Below, piece after piece: positions 21,788-31,451 of a DNA stretch of 64,000 nucleotides. The notes under the pieces were generated by a model. It was not told where the DNA came from. It saw nothing but the letters and a program-made list of their open reading frames with translations, and made no database searches. The translations under genes and the position numbers were made by a program. Source of the stretch: Calendula officinalis (Eukaryota; Streptophyta; Magnoliopsida; Asterales; Asteraceae); NCBI GenBank assembly GCA_963853835.1, contig OY970828.1, positions 64,534,861 through 64,598,860 of the forward strand, given 5' to 3'. Position 1 is the stretch's first letter, and each line of letters opens with the position of its first letter.

Positions 21788-22394
21788 ATGGATGAGTTCA
21801 ATTCGGAAAGGTCAAAATCATGGAACATGTACACGAATTCACCCCATAGCCCACCTCAAATAGGTAGTGATGGCGAAGGCCCGTGGAAGAATTTTGGGAC
21901 ATCAATGAACGCTATTTCTTTTGGTTTTGTGGCCACCGCAGTATTAATATCAATGTTTCTTATAATGGCGATATTTGAACATCTTTTTAGACCAAATGCC
22001 TCATTCCCTTTGCCACAACATGACATTAATCACTCTCCTCGGGAATCAAGGCCAGTGCAGAAGCTCCCAAATCCACAACCATGTGTAAGTTCACACACTG
22101 AACTTTGTTGCAATGACGGGTTGTAAGGGTACAACCAGTACAACCCATCATTGCAAACAATTGTTTGTAAGTTATATGTTTATACATCTCTTTATTTTGT
22201 ATTGTACAAACGATTAAAGCAGTAGCTGGCTTCGTTTGTGATAGGTACAAGCAGCATATGCGTCGGATTTTTCAGTATTGATGCCAGGCCAACAGTATCC
22301 TACCTACATTGCTCATTCGGCACCTTTACCCTGCTCAAGGGAAGGAGTTCCATGGCCTTCTCATCATCAACATAACTATGTATTTCCTTTATAA
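21788..22394 (+). CDS. small single-pass membrane protein, conserved plant family of unknown function
   Basis: Two coding exons, 21788-22084 and 22245-22394, with a GT-AG intron (22085-22244, phase 0), give 148 residues. A further intron in the 5' leader is likely (21569-21748). The N-terminal 40 residues are polar and end in GEGPWKNFGTSMNAISFGFV. One hydrophobic segment spans about residues 42-64, followed by a basic/proline-rich tail. The C-terminal exon has LMPGQQYPTYIAHSAPLPC, a block I recall as conserved in uncharacterised plant proteins. A continuous frame across the intron and the family-like motifs on both exons support the model. With a short N-terminus and one membrane segment, it probably sits in an endomembrane or the plasma membrane. 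The biochemical role is unknown. It is the only apparently intact gene between 15 and 31 kb. Confidence 0.82.
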
Positions 22395-24146
22395 GGATAC
22401 AGTAGAAATTATTTCGTGCATCAAACCATTGTACATAAAACGCAATACTTTCTTTTACATCAAAGAAGTGATTTTTTCATTAAATGCAACTTTCTTACAT
22501 AGAAAAGTTACGTTTTAAGCTAATGGTTGCTAACTTAATTAGCTATGATTAAGTGAGAGCCCTGACTAGATCTGAGCTCTAAACTGGAACAATGTTGTTT
22601 GATTATGTCTATAATGAGAGTCTTGACTATATCGAATGATTAAAATGACAATTTTACACTTTTTTTTGTTTATATAACATGTTAATTAATTGTTAAACGA
22701 AAATAAGAAAATTATAACATATAAAACATACTAAAAGTCATAAGGTCACCTATTACTAAGTCATAAACTTTTTCTCTGCAACTAAGTCAGAAGCTGTGTT
22801 AGAACTTTTGACCGAATAAGAGGTATTCATGTACAATAGTTAGTGGTGCAACATCACATCCATGCCTCCAAGAAAAATACAAGTATTACCTGTAATAACA
22901 TTTTCTCCTCAAAAATGGTACTTTTGTTACTTTTTATCAACTATCCATAAATTATTTCTTTTATGAATATTTTTTTCTGAATATAATGTTGTTAATATGT
23001 TAGTTTATAAATATGATGCGTTTTGCTTCCAAATCCGCCGTGAAGCTCCGACACATAGTCCTCGTTATCATTACATCATGTATTTTTCTACGTGTGGGGG
23101 AATTATGATAACCAGAGTCGGTCAGTCAATTTTTGGACTATTGCAGAATTTTTAAAAAGAACCTCGTAAAGTAAATTTTTCCCCAATTAATAAAATTGTT
23201 CGGACAAATTAAAAGTATAGCCACAATCTCAAGTTACACATCTGGGTTTTTTTGGCCATTTTATCCGTTTATTTTCAATATTTAATTGGCTTACCTTGAT
23301 TTAAGTACTTACAAACATATATATACTCAGACTAGTTTTTGGAAAATAGACTTCTTAAATTTGTGGGTTCTGAAAACTGCCCTGGTAGCCCATGTCGTTA
23401 CTCGCCTGAAGATAAATTTAGTTGTTTTATAAGTTTTTTTATTATCTAAAATCATAGTTACTTCATATTTACACTTGCAGTTAAATGACTAAATCACATA
23501 AAGCTCTTCTGAATGAATGCCCCAATGTGCACCTAACTGTGACTTCTTGTCTCATTGGACAATTCAATTCAGGTGGCAACCTTTTCTTCCGAATTGTGCT
23601 ACAATTATTTGTCATAATTACCCTCTACATTTGATCTTACATCAATCCATCTGTTTTCCTGAAATAGTAAAATTTACAACTTCCATCAATATAAAAAGAT
23701 TACATGATATCTACATCAAATGAGTAATTGATCTCAACTTTTGTCCATAGAGATGTCCATCATGTTGTCGGGTCAGGATTGTTATCCTGTCAGCCTCGTC
23801 GAGTTTGAGGCAAAAAAATCTTAACCCAAAACCTGACCCCATAAGGAACCAGGTTAGTTGGATTACAGGTTTATGGGTATCAAAATCTCATTTTCCTAAC
23901 TGAGTTTGAGATTTGGGTTTATTGGTGAACATACGAAGGTTTTTTTTTTAAAAAAAAAAGGAAAAAAATTGTGTAACAGCACAAGATAGCAATGTAGCTT
24001 TACATTTTATTAATCAATCTAAATATTTACTAATCTCATACTATAATTAACAGAATATTATAGAACTGTTACCAATCATAACAAACCTACGACTCATATA
24101 GTCATATGCCATCTCTTGGGACTATATTTTCCTCTTTGGGTTTCTA
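22395..24146. other. intergenic sequence without a supported gene
   Basis: AT-rich sequence with homopolymer runs (T then A near 23941-23960). A region near 23760-23930 has motifs such as GGGTCAGG and AACCTGACCC that resemble an old inverted-repeat element without clear ends. Open frames are short and lack recognisable domains. Confidence 0.4.
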
Positions 24147-24149
24147 TTA

Positions 24150-26022
24150 GGCCGCTCGGAATGGGTCCACGCCCCGTCGAGCGTGGGGCTGATCTGGCTT
24201 GGCCACGCCGTGGCCTAGGAAACGAACACCGCCCCCCCCCCCCAACGGCGTGGGGGGTTGGCGTGGTGGGACGGTGGGAGGAAGCACACCGGGAAACGCT
24301 GTGGAGGGTGAACGATTTGCGAGAACTAGCCGTTGTCAAACGGCTATATAGCCGTTACATTTAAAAAAAAGTTTTTTTTATTAAATTTTTTACCTATATA
24401 TATTACACAATTTCACTCATTTTATACACACAATTAACTCATTTTACTCTCTACAAACTCCTATCTTCATACCTCTCTACTTAAAATGGATCCACACAAC
24501 AATCCTCCACAAACACCCAACCAACCTTCACAACAAAATGTACCACCGAACCTAGGATTTGGTTGCTTCGACCAATACGCCAACATCCTAAATTCCGGCA
24601 ATGTCCCACCTCCACAATATTATCCACAAACCGCACCTCACTATCTCCCTCAATTTCAACAACCCCAATATTCACAAAATGTGTCCGAATTTGCACCCAC
24701 CGGCCAATATTTTCAACAACAACAAATTCATCAACAAGCCCAAACACAAGAACAACAAGCGGGGGGGAGCAAGAGAAAGGCGAAAGGGAAAGGGAAAGGG
24801 AAAAGGAAATAAAAAGAGGTTGTCGAAGACGTTGGGGGAGAAGATGTGGAAGAAGACACACAACTTCCATGGACGGAAAAGGAGGAACTTGCGTTGTGCC
24901 GAGCTTGGTGTGCGACTTCTAAAAACGAGAAGGACGGGAATGGCATGAGAATTAAAAACTATTGGGAAGCCATTCTTTCTAAATTCCATACCTTCCTGGG
25001 AGTCGCGCCATACCGAAAAGACAATAGTCTTAGTAGAAAATAGCGTGACATAAACAACAAGGTTACAAAATTCAATGGTATATACAACAAACTCTCGTCG
25101 GAAAGAAGTAGCGGAATGGCCGCGTTTGATGTTTTGGAGGCCGCCAAGAAACAATACAAAATTGAAAAAAATGGCCATTCTTTTGAGCTAGATCGACATT
25201 GGTTGATTTTAAAAGAGGATCCAAAATGGATGAGCACAATTACTAAAGATCAACAACAATCGAAGCGCTCAAAAAGTTCACAATCGGTTGACGTTTCTGA
25301 TGGTCGTTCTCGTGTCAACCTTGATGCAGGGGACGATGAATTTCCCGATGACCTATTCGACGACATTGATGAAACCCCAACTCCTCTTGAACGGCCAATT
25401 GGAAGAGACAAGGCTAAACGAGCGGGTAGGCATGCGGCGGAAAAGGAAGCGAAGAGCAAGCATATGCAAGACATTCAAAAACGATTAGACGAGCACTTTG
25501 AGGCAACGAAAGAGCGCGTAGAGATGCGTCGTCAACAAGTTCAACTGGAACAAGAACGACGCCAACAAGAGAGGGAGAAAGAAGAAAGAGAAAGGGCGCT
25601 TGCAACCGAACAAAGAATGATCAATAATTTGAATATTTTGAGTATGCAACCGCCGCCAGGCTTGCCGCAAGAAGATCTTCAACATTTCCTAGCCGCGAAG
25701 GAAAGAGCTCGAAAAGCCATGAGCGATTTAGGATTGTAGTTTTTTTATTTTAAGTATTTTTAATTTTAAGTATTTCTACTTTTAATTTTAAGTATTTGTA
25801 TTTTTAATTTAATGTATTGTTATTTTAATTTTAATGGAAGTTTAATATTATGTTTAAAAAATAAATGGAAAAGAAATGATGAGATGGAAAATAAAATGGT
25901 GTGGTGTGGTGTGGTGGGTATTTCCACCAAATGATGTGGTGTGGTGATGGTGTGGGGGTGTGAGGTGGCGATGATGTGGCGGAAAAGGACACCACCACAT
26001 GTGGTGCCCATACCCACTAGCC
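24150..26022 (+). mobile_element. PIF/Harbinger DNA transposon carrying only ORF1
   Basis: The element is flanked by TTA on both sides (24147-24149 and 26023-26025), the PIF/Harbinger target duplication. The termini GGCCGCTCGGAATGGG and, on the opposite strand, GGCTAGTGGGTATGGG are imperfect inverted repeats. The 1.87-kb interior encodes the Myb-like ORF1 protein but no DDE transposase. A GC-rich leader with a run of 12 C (about 24231-24242) precedes the ORF, and GT-rich repeats (GTGGTGTGGT) lie near the right end. Confidence 0.8.
24486..25739 (+). pseudogene. PIF/Harbinger ORF1 (Myb-like, NAM-associated C-terminal domain), two stops
   Basis: A single frame of 417 codons from ATG 24486 is broken by TAA at 24810-24812 (codon 109) and TAG at 25041-25043 (codon 186, where tryptophan is expected in RKWRDIN). 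The N-terminal 105 residues are rich in Pro, Gln and Asn and end in a lysine/glycine tract. A trihelix/Myb-like domain follows (WTEKEELALCRAW near codon 129, continuing to WLILKEDPKW). The C-terminal half is a charged coiled coil (many Glu, Arg, Gln) ending AAKERARKAMSDLGL, matching NAM-associated C-terminal domain proteins of plants. In intact elements ORF1 binds DNA and assists the transposase. The two stops make this copy inactive as it stands. Confidence 0.82.
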
Positions 26023-26421
26023 TTAATATGTTCACTTCTTATATTGTTGTTAAATCCATGGGTGGGGAAGAGATAACGTGAAGAACTGAAACATCTTATT
26101 ATCTTAATAGCTAGAGGAAAAGAAAGGGGACATTACCAAACTAATTTTCCGTTAATTTTTTTTTGTTAAAACTTAAAACCTGTTTGGGATATAAAATATA
26201 ATACATGTTAGTACAATTCATGTTTTCCAAAAAAAAAATGCAACATTCATGCTTTGGTTAAATAGGACCAGAATGTCCATTTGTGTTGGGATACTATGCA
26301 AAGTTGCAAACAGCCGAATGTATGGGGTCACTTTATCAATTCACTTATAGTGTGGGGGGTGTTTTTGAAACAAATCATGTTTCCAATAGCTGCAAAAAAG
26401 GGGGGAAATATATAGAAAAAA

Positions 26422-26493
26422 TGAACCTGACGTGAATCGAACACGCAACCTTCTGATCTGGAGTCAGACGCGCTACCATTGCGCCACAGATCC
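26422..26493 (-). tRNA. tRNA-Trp (anticodon CCA), copy 1
   Basis: On the minus strand the 72-nt gene starts GGATCTGTGGCGCAATGG and ends CAGGTTCA. The acceptor stem GGATCTG/CAGGTTC pairs over seven positions with two G-T wobbles. The anticodon arm CTGACTCCAGATCAG gives CCA, for tryptophan. The T arm holds GTTCGATTC, the internal B box. A run of T follows the 3' end directly, as for pol III termination. There is no intron and CCA is not encoded, as expected for a nuclear tRNA. Confidence 0.96.
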
Positions 26494-27076
26494 TTAGTGA
26501 TTTATAACTCTACTTTTAATGTACATATCCTAAATAAAACCAAATAAAAACGATTTTGACTTGGAATATTGTTAATAAGTATATATATTTACATTGTAGA
26601 CTCTGGTTATATTCTTTTCTCTCTCAAAACTCAAAGAAAGAGGTATATAAAGTTAGAAAACTGAAGTTCCCAGCAATCATAAAAAACTATTTTAGGTGGT
26701 ATTAGTGACGTTTTATAAAATTATGAAACTCTTTAATGTAAGAAGAGAAGTGATATTTCTTCATACCTTTTCTTTCTACCCATAAGCATACTTACTTTTA
26801 AACTTGACCAAAGAGCCTTGAGCCTAACAGTAAGGTGTTTGTTATGAAGAGCAATTAAGAAATTTTGTTATGGCATCGGAAAACAAGGAGTGTAGTGAGA
26901 GCTCATCTTGAATTAATGAAGAAAATAAACATCAATATTCAATAGCCATTCATGTTTGAAGATAAAAATCAACCCATGATTCACTATGCGGGCGTTGGTA
27001 TCGGTTTGGGTTCGCATTTTGGACTTTCGGTTTAGGCTCGGGTTCATATTCACACCCGAGTCTTAATCATGTTCAA

Positions 27077-27340
27077 GTGGTGAACCACCAGTTTGTGAAC
27101 CATCATGATCTTGGGTGGTTAAATGATGTAACTAATTTGTTTGTACCAATGATGCATGAACCGATGATAAGCTACGGTTATCCAGTGTTTGATGGTAATA
27201 TGTTTTATGATAACATGAACCAGGGGGTTCACAGCGGCATGTTACTGGAGTTTGTAATGCAAGAAATTGGCTCACAAACGAACAATGGTGTTGGAGATTT
27301 TGTGATGAATGATCATCGAGGAAGGATCATGAGTAATTAG
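27077..27340 (+). pseudogene. unidentified protein-coding fragment between the tRNA copies
   Basis: An open frame without an ATG extends from about 26985 to a TAG at 27338. It contains NHHDLGWLNDVTNLFVP, MMHEPMISYGYPVFDGNMF and a Met/Asn-rich tail. The composition looks like the C-terminal part of a plant transcription-regulator-type protein, but I cannot name a family. Lack of a start and a likely short length suggest a fragment. Confidence 0.35.
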
Positions 27341-27726
27341 TTTTATTATTGTTTCATTTCTTGTTGCACATAGGTTTTTTTCCATGTATTTTTGTTTTAA
27401 TTGTTAAAACTTATCTTGGATAAAAATTATACACTAAAATGTTTATAATACACTAAAATGTTTATACATGTATTTTCTAATGTTCATATAAAATACAATA
27501 TATGTTAGTACAATTCATTTTTCCAAAACAAATGCAGCATTCATGCTTCGGTTGAATAAGACCAGAATGTCCGTCCACTTGTGTTGAGACTTGAGATACT
27601 ATGCAAACAGCCGAATGTATGGGGTCATTATGTCAATTCATTCATAGTGTGGGGGGTGTTTGCGAAACAACTCATGTTTGACGGCGTGTATTAGCTGAAA
27701 AAAAGGAAAACCCAAGGAACAGGATT

Positions 27727-27798
27727 TGAACCTGACGTGAATCGAACACGCAACCTTCTGATCTGGAGTCAGACGCGCTACCATTGCGCCACAGATCC
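27727..27798 (-). tRNA. tRNA-Trp (anticodon CCA), copy 2
   Basis: The sequence is identical to the 72-nt copy at 26422-26493, with the same CCA anticodon, A box and B box. A T-run terminator lies about 25 nt past the 3' end. The upstream CACCAA matches the CAA motif often found just 5' of plant tRNA genes. Confidence 0.96.
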
Positions 27799-28603
27799 TT
27801 GGTGTTTGCTATCCCTACTTTTAATATAGATATACAAAGCAAAACTAAATATAAACGTTTTATATGTTACATTACTTGTAGATTCTAGTTATATCCTTTT
27901 ATCTCTCAAAACTCAAAGAAAGAGGTATAAAATCTTAAAACTGAACTTCCCAACAACCATAACTGAGTTAGCAAAACTGTTTAAAATGGTATTAGTGATG
28001 TTTTTTAGAATTATGAAATTCTTTAAAATAAAAACACTAGTCGGGTAAAATTATATGAATTTTGTAACTACCTTTGACTTCTTGAATATATCTTGTATGT
28101 TGTATATTTGTAACTTCCGAGTTCCTACTCTATCTAGGTGACAAAATGGACCCATTCAACCATTATTATTTTTTGTTTAGATATATTTATTTGGATTCTC
28201 TACTTATCATTAGGTTACATGTTGGGATGGTAATTCGTGTGTTAATGTTGGCATGTTGGAGAGTTCAACTATCTTGATCCATTTAGTTAATCATGTCAAA
28301 AAATTCAACCATAAACAAATGCATTTGATTAAACGGGGCAGCCCATTGCGGCTACATCTTACCCCAATCCCCGTCTTGTTCCCTGTTTTTGCCCGAAAGT
28401 TGTTCACCCATTTACAAAAATACAACATATTAAATGATTTGATCGAATATTTACATATTAAATATGATAATATATAATTTGGGCGAGGCGGGTCTAGGTA
28501 AGACATTCCTAGTCACTACCCCAAAATTTGAAAATATATGTTAATTAGTTTCATAACCTAGCTTAAAAAATATAATATATAATGATGAAAAAAATGTAAG
28601 AAA

Positions 28604-29065
28604 TTATATGGTCACTATTATTAAATGATGATTAAAGGTTTTGTTGTACATGAATAATCGGTAAAAATAAATTAAAAAAGAAAATGAAATTTTATTGTAT
28701 AAGACGTTTGTTGTTGAGTTTGTATAGTTACCATCTTGGTCGCAACAAATAATTTTCAAGCATTTGTTTCTCTTTACTCTTGATACATCAACATATAGCT
28801 GATCATGTGAGAATACTGATATTTGGACAAACAAATCAACCCGTGACAATGTTCGCCCATGGTTTTTTTTAATAGTCATTGAAAAACGTACTTAAATAGG
28901 AAATTGTCTTCGGCTCAATTTGAAAGGCATAGTTTTGTCGTAAGAACTAATAATCATATGTGGGATAACACAAAATGTACAAACTTTGTCACGATCTTAC
29001 CTTCAATTATATTACCCTAGTTCTATTGCATAAATCTACTTTCTGATCAATGTTTTGCATACACA
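28604..29065 (-). pseudogene. Helitron helicase (RepHel) C-terminal remnant
   Basis: The minus-strand translation has HGRTLSRVDLFVQ, SHDQLYVDVSRVKRNK and LKIICCDQDGNYTNST, the C-terminal helicase motifs of plant Helitron RepHel proteins. Upstream in broken frames are IDQKVDLCNRTRVI and KLSRRQFPI, also family motifs, separated by stops and frameshifts. It is a decayed end of an autonomous Helitron. I could not find a clear 3' hairpin-CTAG terminus below 28600. Confidence 0.75.
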
Positions 29066-29219
29066 TTACAGGAGCATCTATCTTTAACTTCAATATATGA
29101 TGTGTGACACCTGATATTTTTATAGTATATACAAGAATTATGTGGTGTAAAGATCGAGGCTAAACATAATATCATCAACAATTTCATGTGTGAGTGTTGA
29201 TAATAATATGTTTAGACTA

Positions 29220-30056
29220 TAATATTTTTGGATCATAATATTTTTAAACATTGATTATTATAACTTTCGATCATAATAAAATTGGATTATAATAAATTTG
29301 GATCGTAACATTTTGTGATCATAACATTTTGTTACCATAATAAATTTAAAAAACATTTTTAGATCATAAGATTTTTTTCGTAAAATGTTTGAACCATGAC
29401 ATTTTTTTGTTCAAATTTTTATGTCTATACTCATTTCGTAAAGAATTTAATTTTAAAAACTTTTATTTTCTTAAAATTTTTGTGATTATAACATTTTGTG
29501 ATCATAATAAATTTAAACTACACTTTTAGTTCATAAGATTTTTTTTCGTAAAATGTTTGAACCATGACATTTTTTTTCAAATTTTTATGACTATACTCAT
29601 TTCGTAAATAATTTAATTTTAAGAACTTTGATTTTCTTAAAATTTTTGAGATTATAATATCTTGTGATCATAATAAATTTAAATTACATTTTTATATCAT
29701 AAGATTTTTTTTTGTAAAATGTTTGAACCATTGTTGGGTCACATTTATTGTAGCCAATAGTCTAGGGACCATTTTGTATTTAGTCGAAACTTTGGCTAGG
29801 TATATATAGTAAGTAGTAACCTAATTTGCATAACCTTTGCCCAAATTGTAGCAGCCCCAATCAATAGCAAAGTGTTCAAATATTCCATCCGTCTTAATCT
29901 TCCTATATTATCACTTGTTTATGCTTAATCTATGAATTAATCATTGAATTCACAATCTACAACCATGACAATTTTTTTTTTCAAATTTTTATGACTATAC
30001 TCATTTCGTAAAGAATTTAATTTTAAGAACTTTGATTTTCTTAAATTTTTTTGTTT
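29220..30056. repeat. AT-rich tandem repeat, period about 167 bp
   Basis: GTAAAATGTTTGAACCA recurs at about 29380, 29548 and 29714, giving spacings of 168 and 166 bp. Surrounding motifs such as GATCATAATAAATTTAAA and ACTCATTTCGTAAA recur in step. The third unit is interrupted by a small solo LTR (29732-29961) and continues at 29962. Confidence 0.8.
29732..29961. mobile_element. 230-bp solo LTR inserted in the tandem repeat
   Basis: The sequence starts TGTTGGGTCACA, ends CAATCTACA, and is flanked by ACCAT on both sides (29727-29731 and 29962-29966). It contains TATATATAG near 29802, a plausible TATA box. Neighbouring repeat units lack it, confirming an insertion. The size and ends fit a copia or TRIM LTR; no internal region is present. 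Confidence 0.78.
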
Positions 30057-30555
30057 ACAAATAAAAAACAAAGCTATGGGCGAAAAACGAAGCGAGGGAA
30101 GACATGAATATGTTTCCATATAAAGAAGAAGTTAATTGCCTATTATGCCCTTTGAGTCAGCGTCCATGTCATCATTAAGAAGCAATGTTATTGGTACATG
30201 TCATCAAATTAAAATCATGTCCTTGCTCCATATATAGGTGGGAGATAGGTAGGAGATTGCCTGTTCCCCTAGATCCCCGATAACATCTGCCTTGCGGCCT
30301 CGTCTAATTTGAATTTTGGGTTTCCCCGTTAGGTTCAAGTCTTTTTGCCATCAATATATGCTCTACAAGATTTTAATTTATGAGTTTTTAGGAGCGTATT
30401 TATTTGAAAATAAATGGTCAAACCAGGGGAAAAACACATTGTCATCCAAAGAATGTCTCTTTTACCTAAGAAGAGTCATTTGTAAAAAAAGTCTTAAAAA
30501 CTCGAGCCCAAATAAAGTTATAAAACTTATCCTCCAAACACACCATAACTTTATA

Positions 30556-30819
30556 CTCCCTCCGTCCCTAAATAAAGTTCCCATTTCACCTTTAAGTTTT
30601 GTCCCTAAATAAAGTTCCCATTTCTCAAACTTAAGGGACCCACTTAATATAATAATATTATTACCAATACTTTCACCACTAACTATCTCTTAAAACACTT
30701 TCTCTCTCCAATCAAACCTTATATTTTATTAAAAAGTAATACCAAATACCCCACCACTAACTATCTCCTAAAATGTTGTGCCCAACACAAATGGGAACTT
30801 TATTTAGGGACGGAGGGAG
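30556..30819. mobile_element. Stowaway MITE (Tc1/mariner type)
   Basis: The 264-bp element has terminal inverted repeats CTCCCTCCGTCCCTAAATA and the complementary right end, flanked by TA (30554-30555 and 30820-30821). This is the classic Stowaway signature. The left terminal motif GTCCCTAAATAAAGTTCCCA is repeated internally just after the first copy. It sits about 340 bp upstream of the eEF1B-gamma promoter motifs. Confidence 0.93.
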
Positions 30820-31160
30820 TACATCTTTACTAATATATAAAACATTTAAGTTCCAATCTTGAAATATATAATTTTGAAATGCACAACTTAACTCTCGAAC
30901 TAACTTTGGAAAATATTTTCCATAATTTATGGTATTGAAACATTGTATAGTTTAATATTTTAATATCATATATGTAATAATCATATAATTACCATTCATA
31001 TTTATTTTTTTATAGAACTTACGTCTAATAAAATTACTGATGATCCATAAATTTTTTTACGCATTATAAACGAGTAGTTAATATAAAAAAAATTGGTTTA
31101 CAAACATTGCCAAGCTTCAAGCGTTTGTGAACTGTGGTAACGAATTCTACACGTATCTAA

Positions 31161-31268
31161 TGGGCCAGACATGTAACGGTACCGTTACGATCGAAGAGGC
31201 CCATTCTCCATACACATAAAAGGAAACAAACCCACACACCTTTAAAATCCCTCTTACCAAAACCCTAG
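31161..31268 (+). promoter_or_regulatory. site II elements and telo box of the eEF1B-gamma promoter
   Basis: TGGGCC at 31161-31166 and its reverse complement GGCCCA at 31198-31203 are site II elements; AAACCCTAG at 31260-31268 is a telo box. This combination is known from plant genes for ribosomal proteins and translation factors, where TCP-type factors drive expression in dividing cells. Here it lies about 190-290 bp before the ATG, next to the likely transcription start. Confidence 0.75.
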
Positions 31269-31451
31269 ATTGGCAGTCTCAGTTAATCGTTTGCTTTCGG
31301 AGTAAGCGCTCGAATTTCATCAGGTATCGTCTCTCTGCTCGATTTTATATACTTTTACATCATTGATTTGCTCTAAACCTTCATTTTAACTGATGATGAT
31401 TTTATGTTGCTGTAGATCGGTATCTGCAGACGATCGTTTGTTCCTTAAGCA

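Larger units (their letters stand above)
26185..28030. repeat. local tandem duplication carrying a tRNA-Trp gene in each unit
   Basis: Sequence at about 26185-26740 recurs at about 27492-28030, an offset near 1305 bp. It includes about 230 bp downstream and 240 bp upstream of each tRNA. The flanks have diverged clearly (many substitutions and indels), whereas the tRNA bodies are identical. Confidence 0.85.

Noticed and set aside
24481..25685. Many overlapping open frames on both strands around the Harbinger ORF1
   Set aside because: Shadow frames of the GC-richer ORF1; only the frame starting at 24486 shows the known domains.
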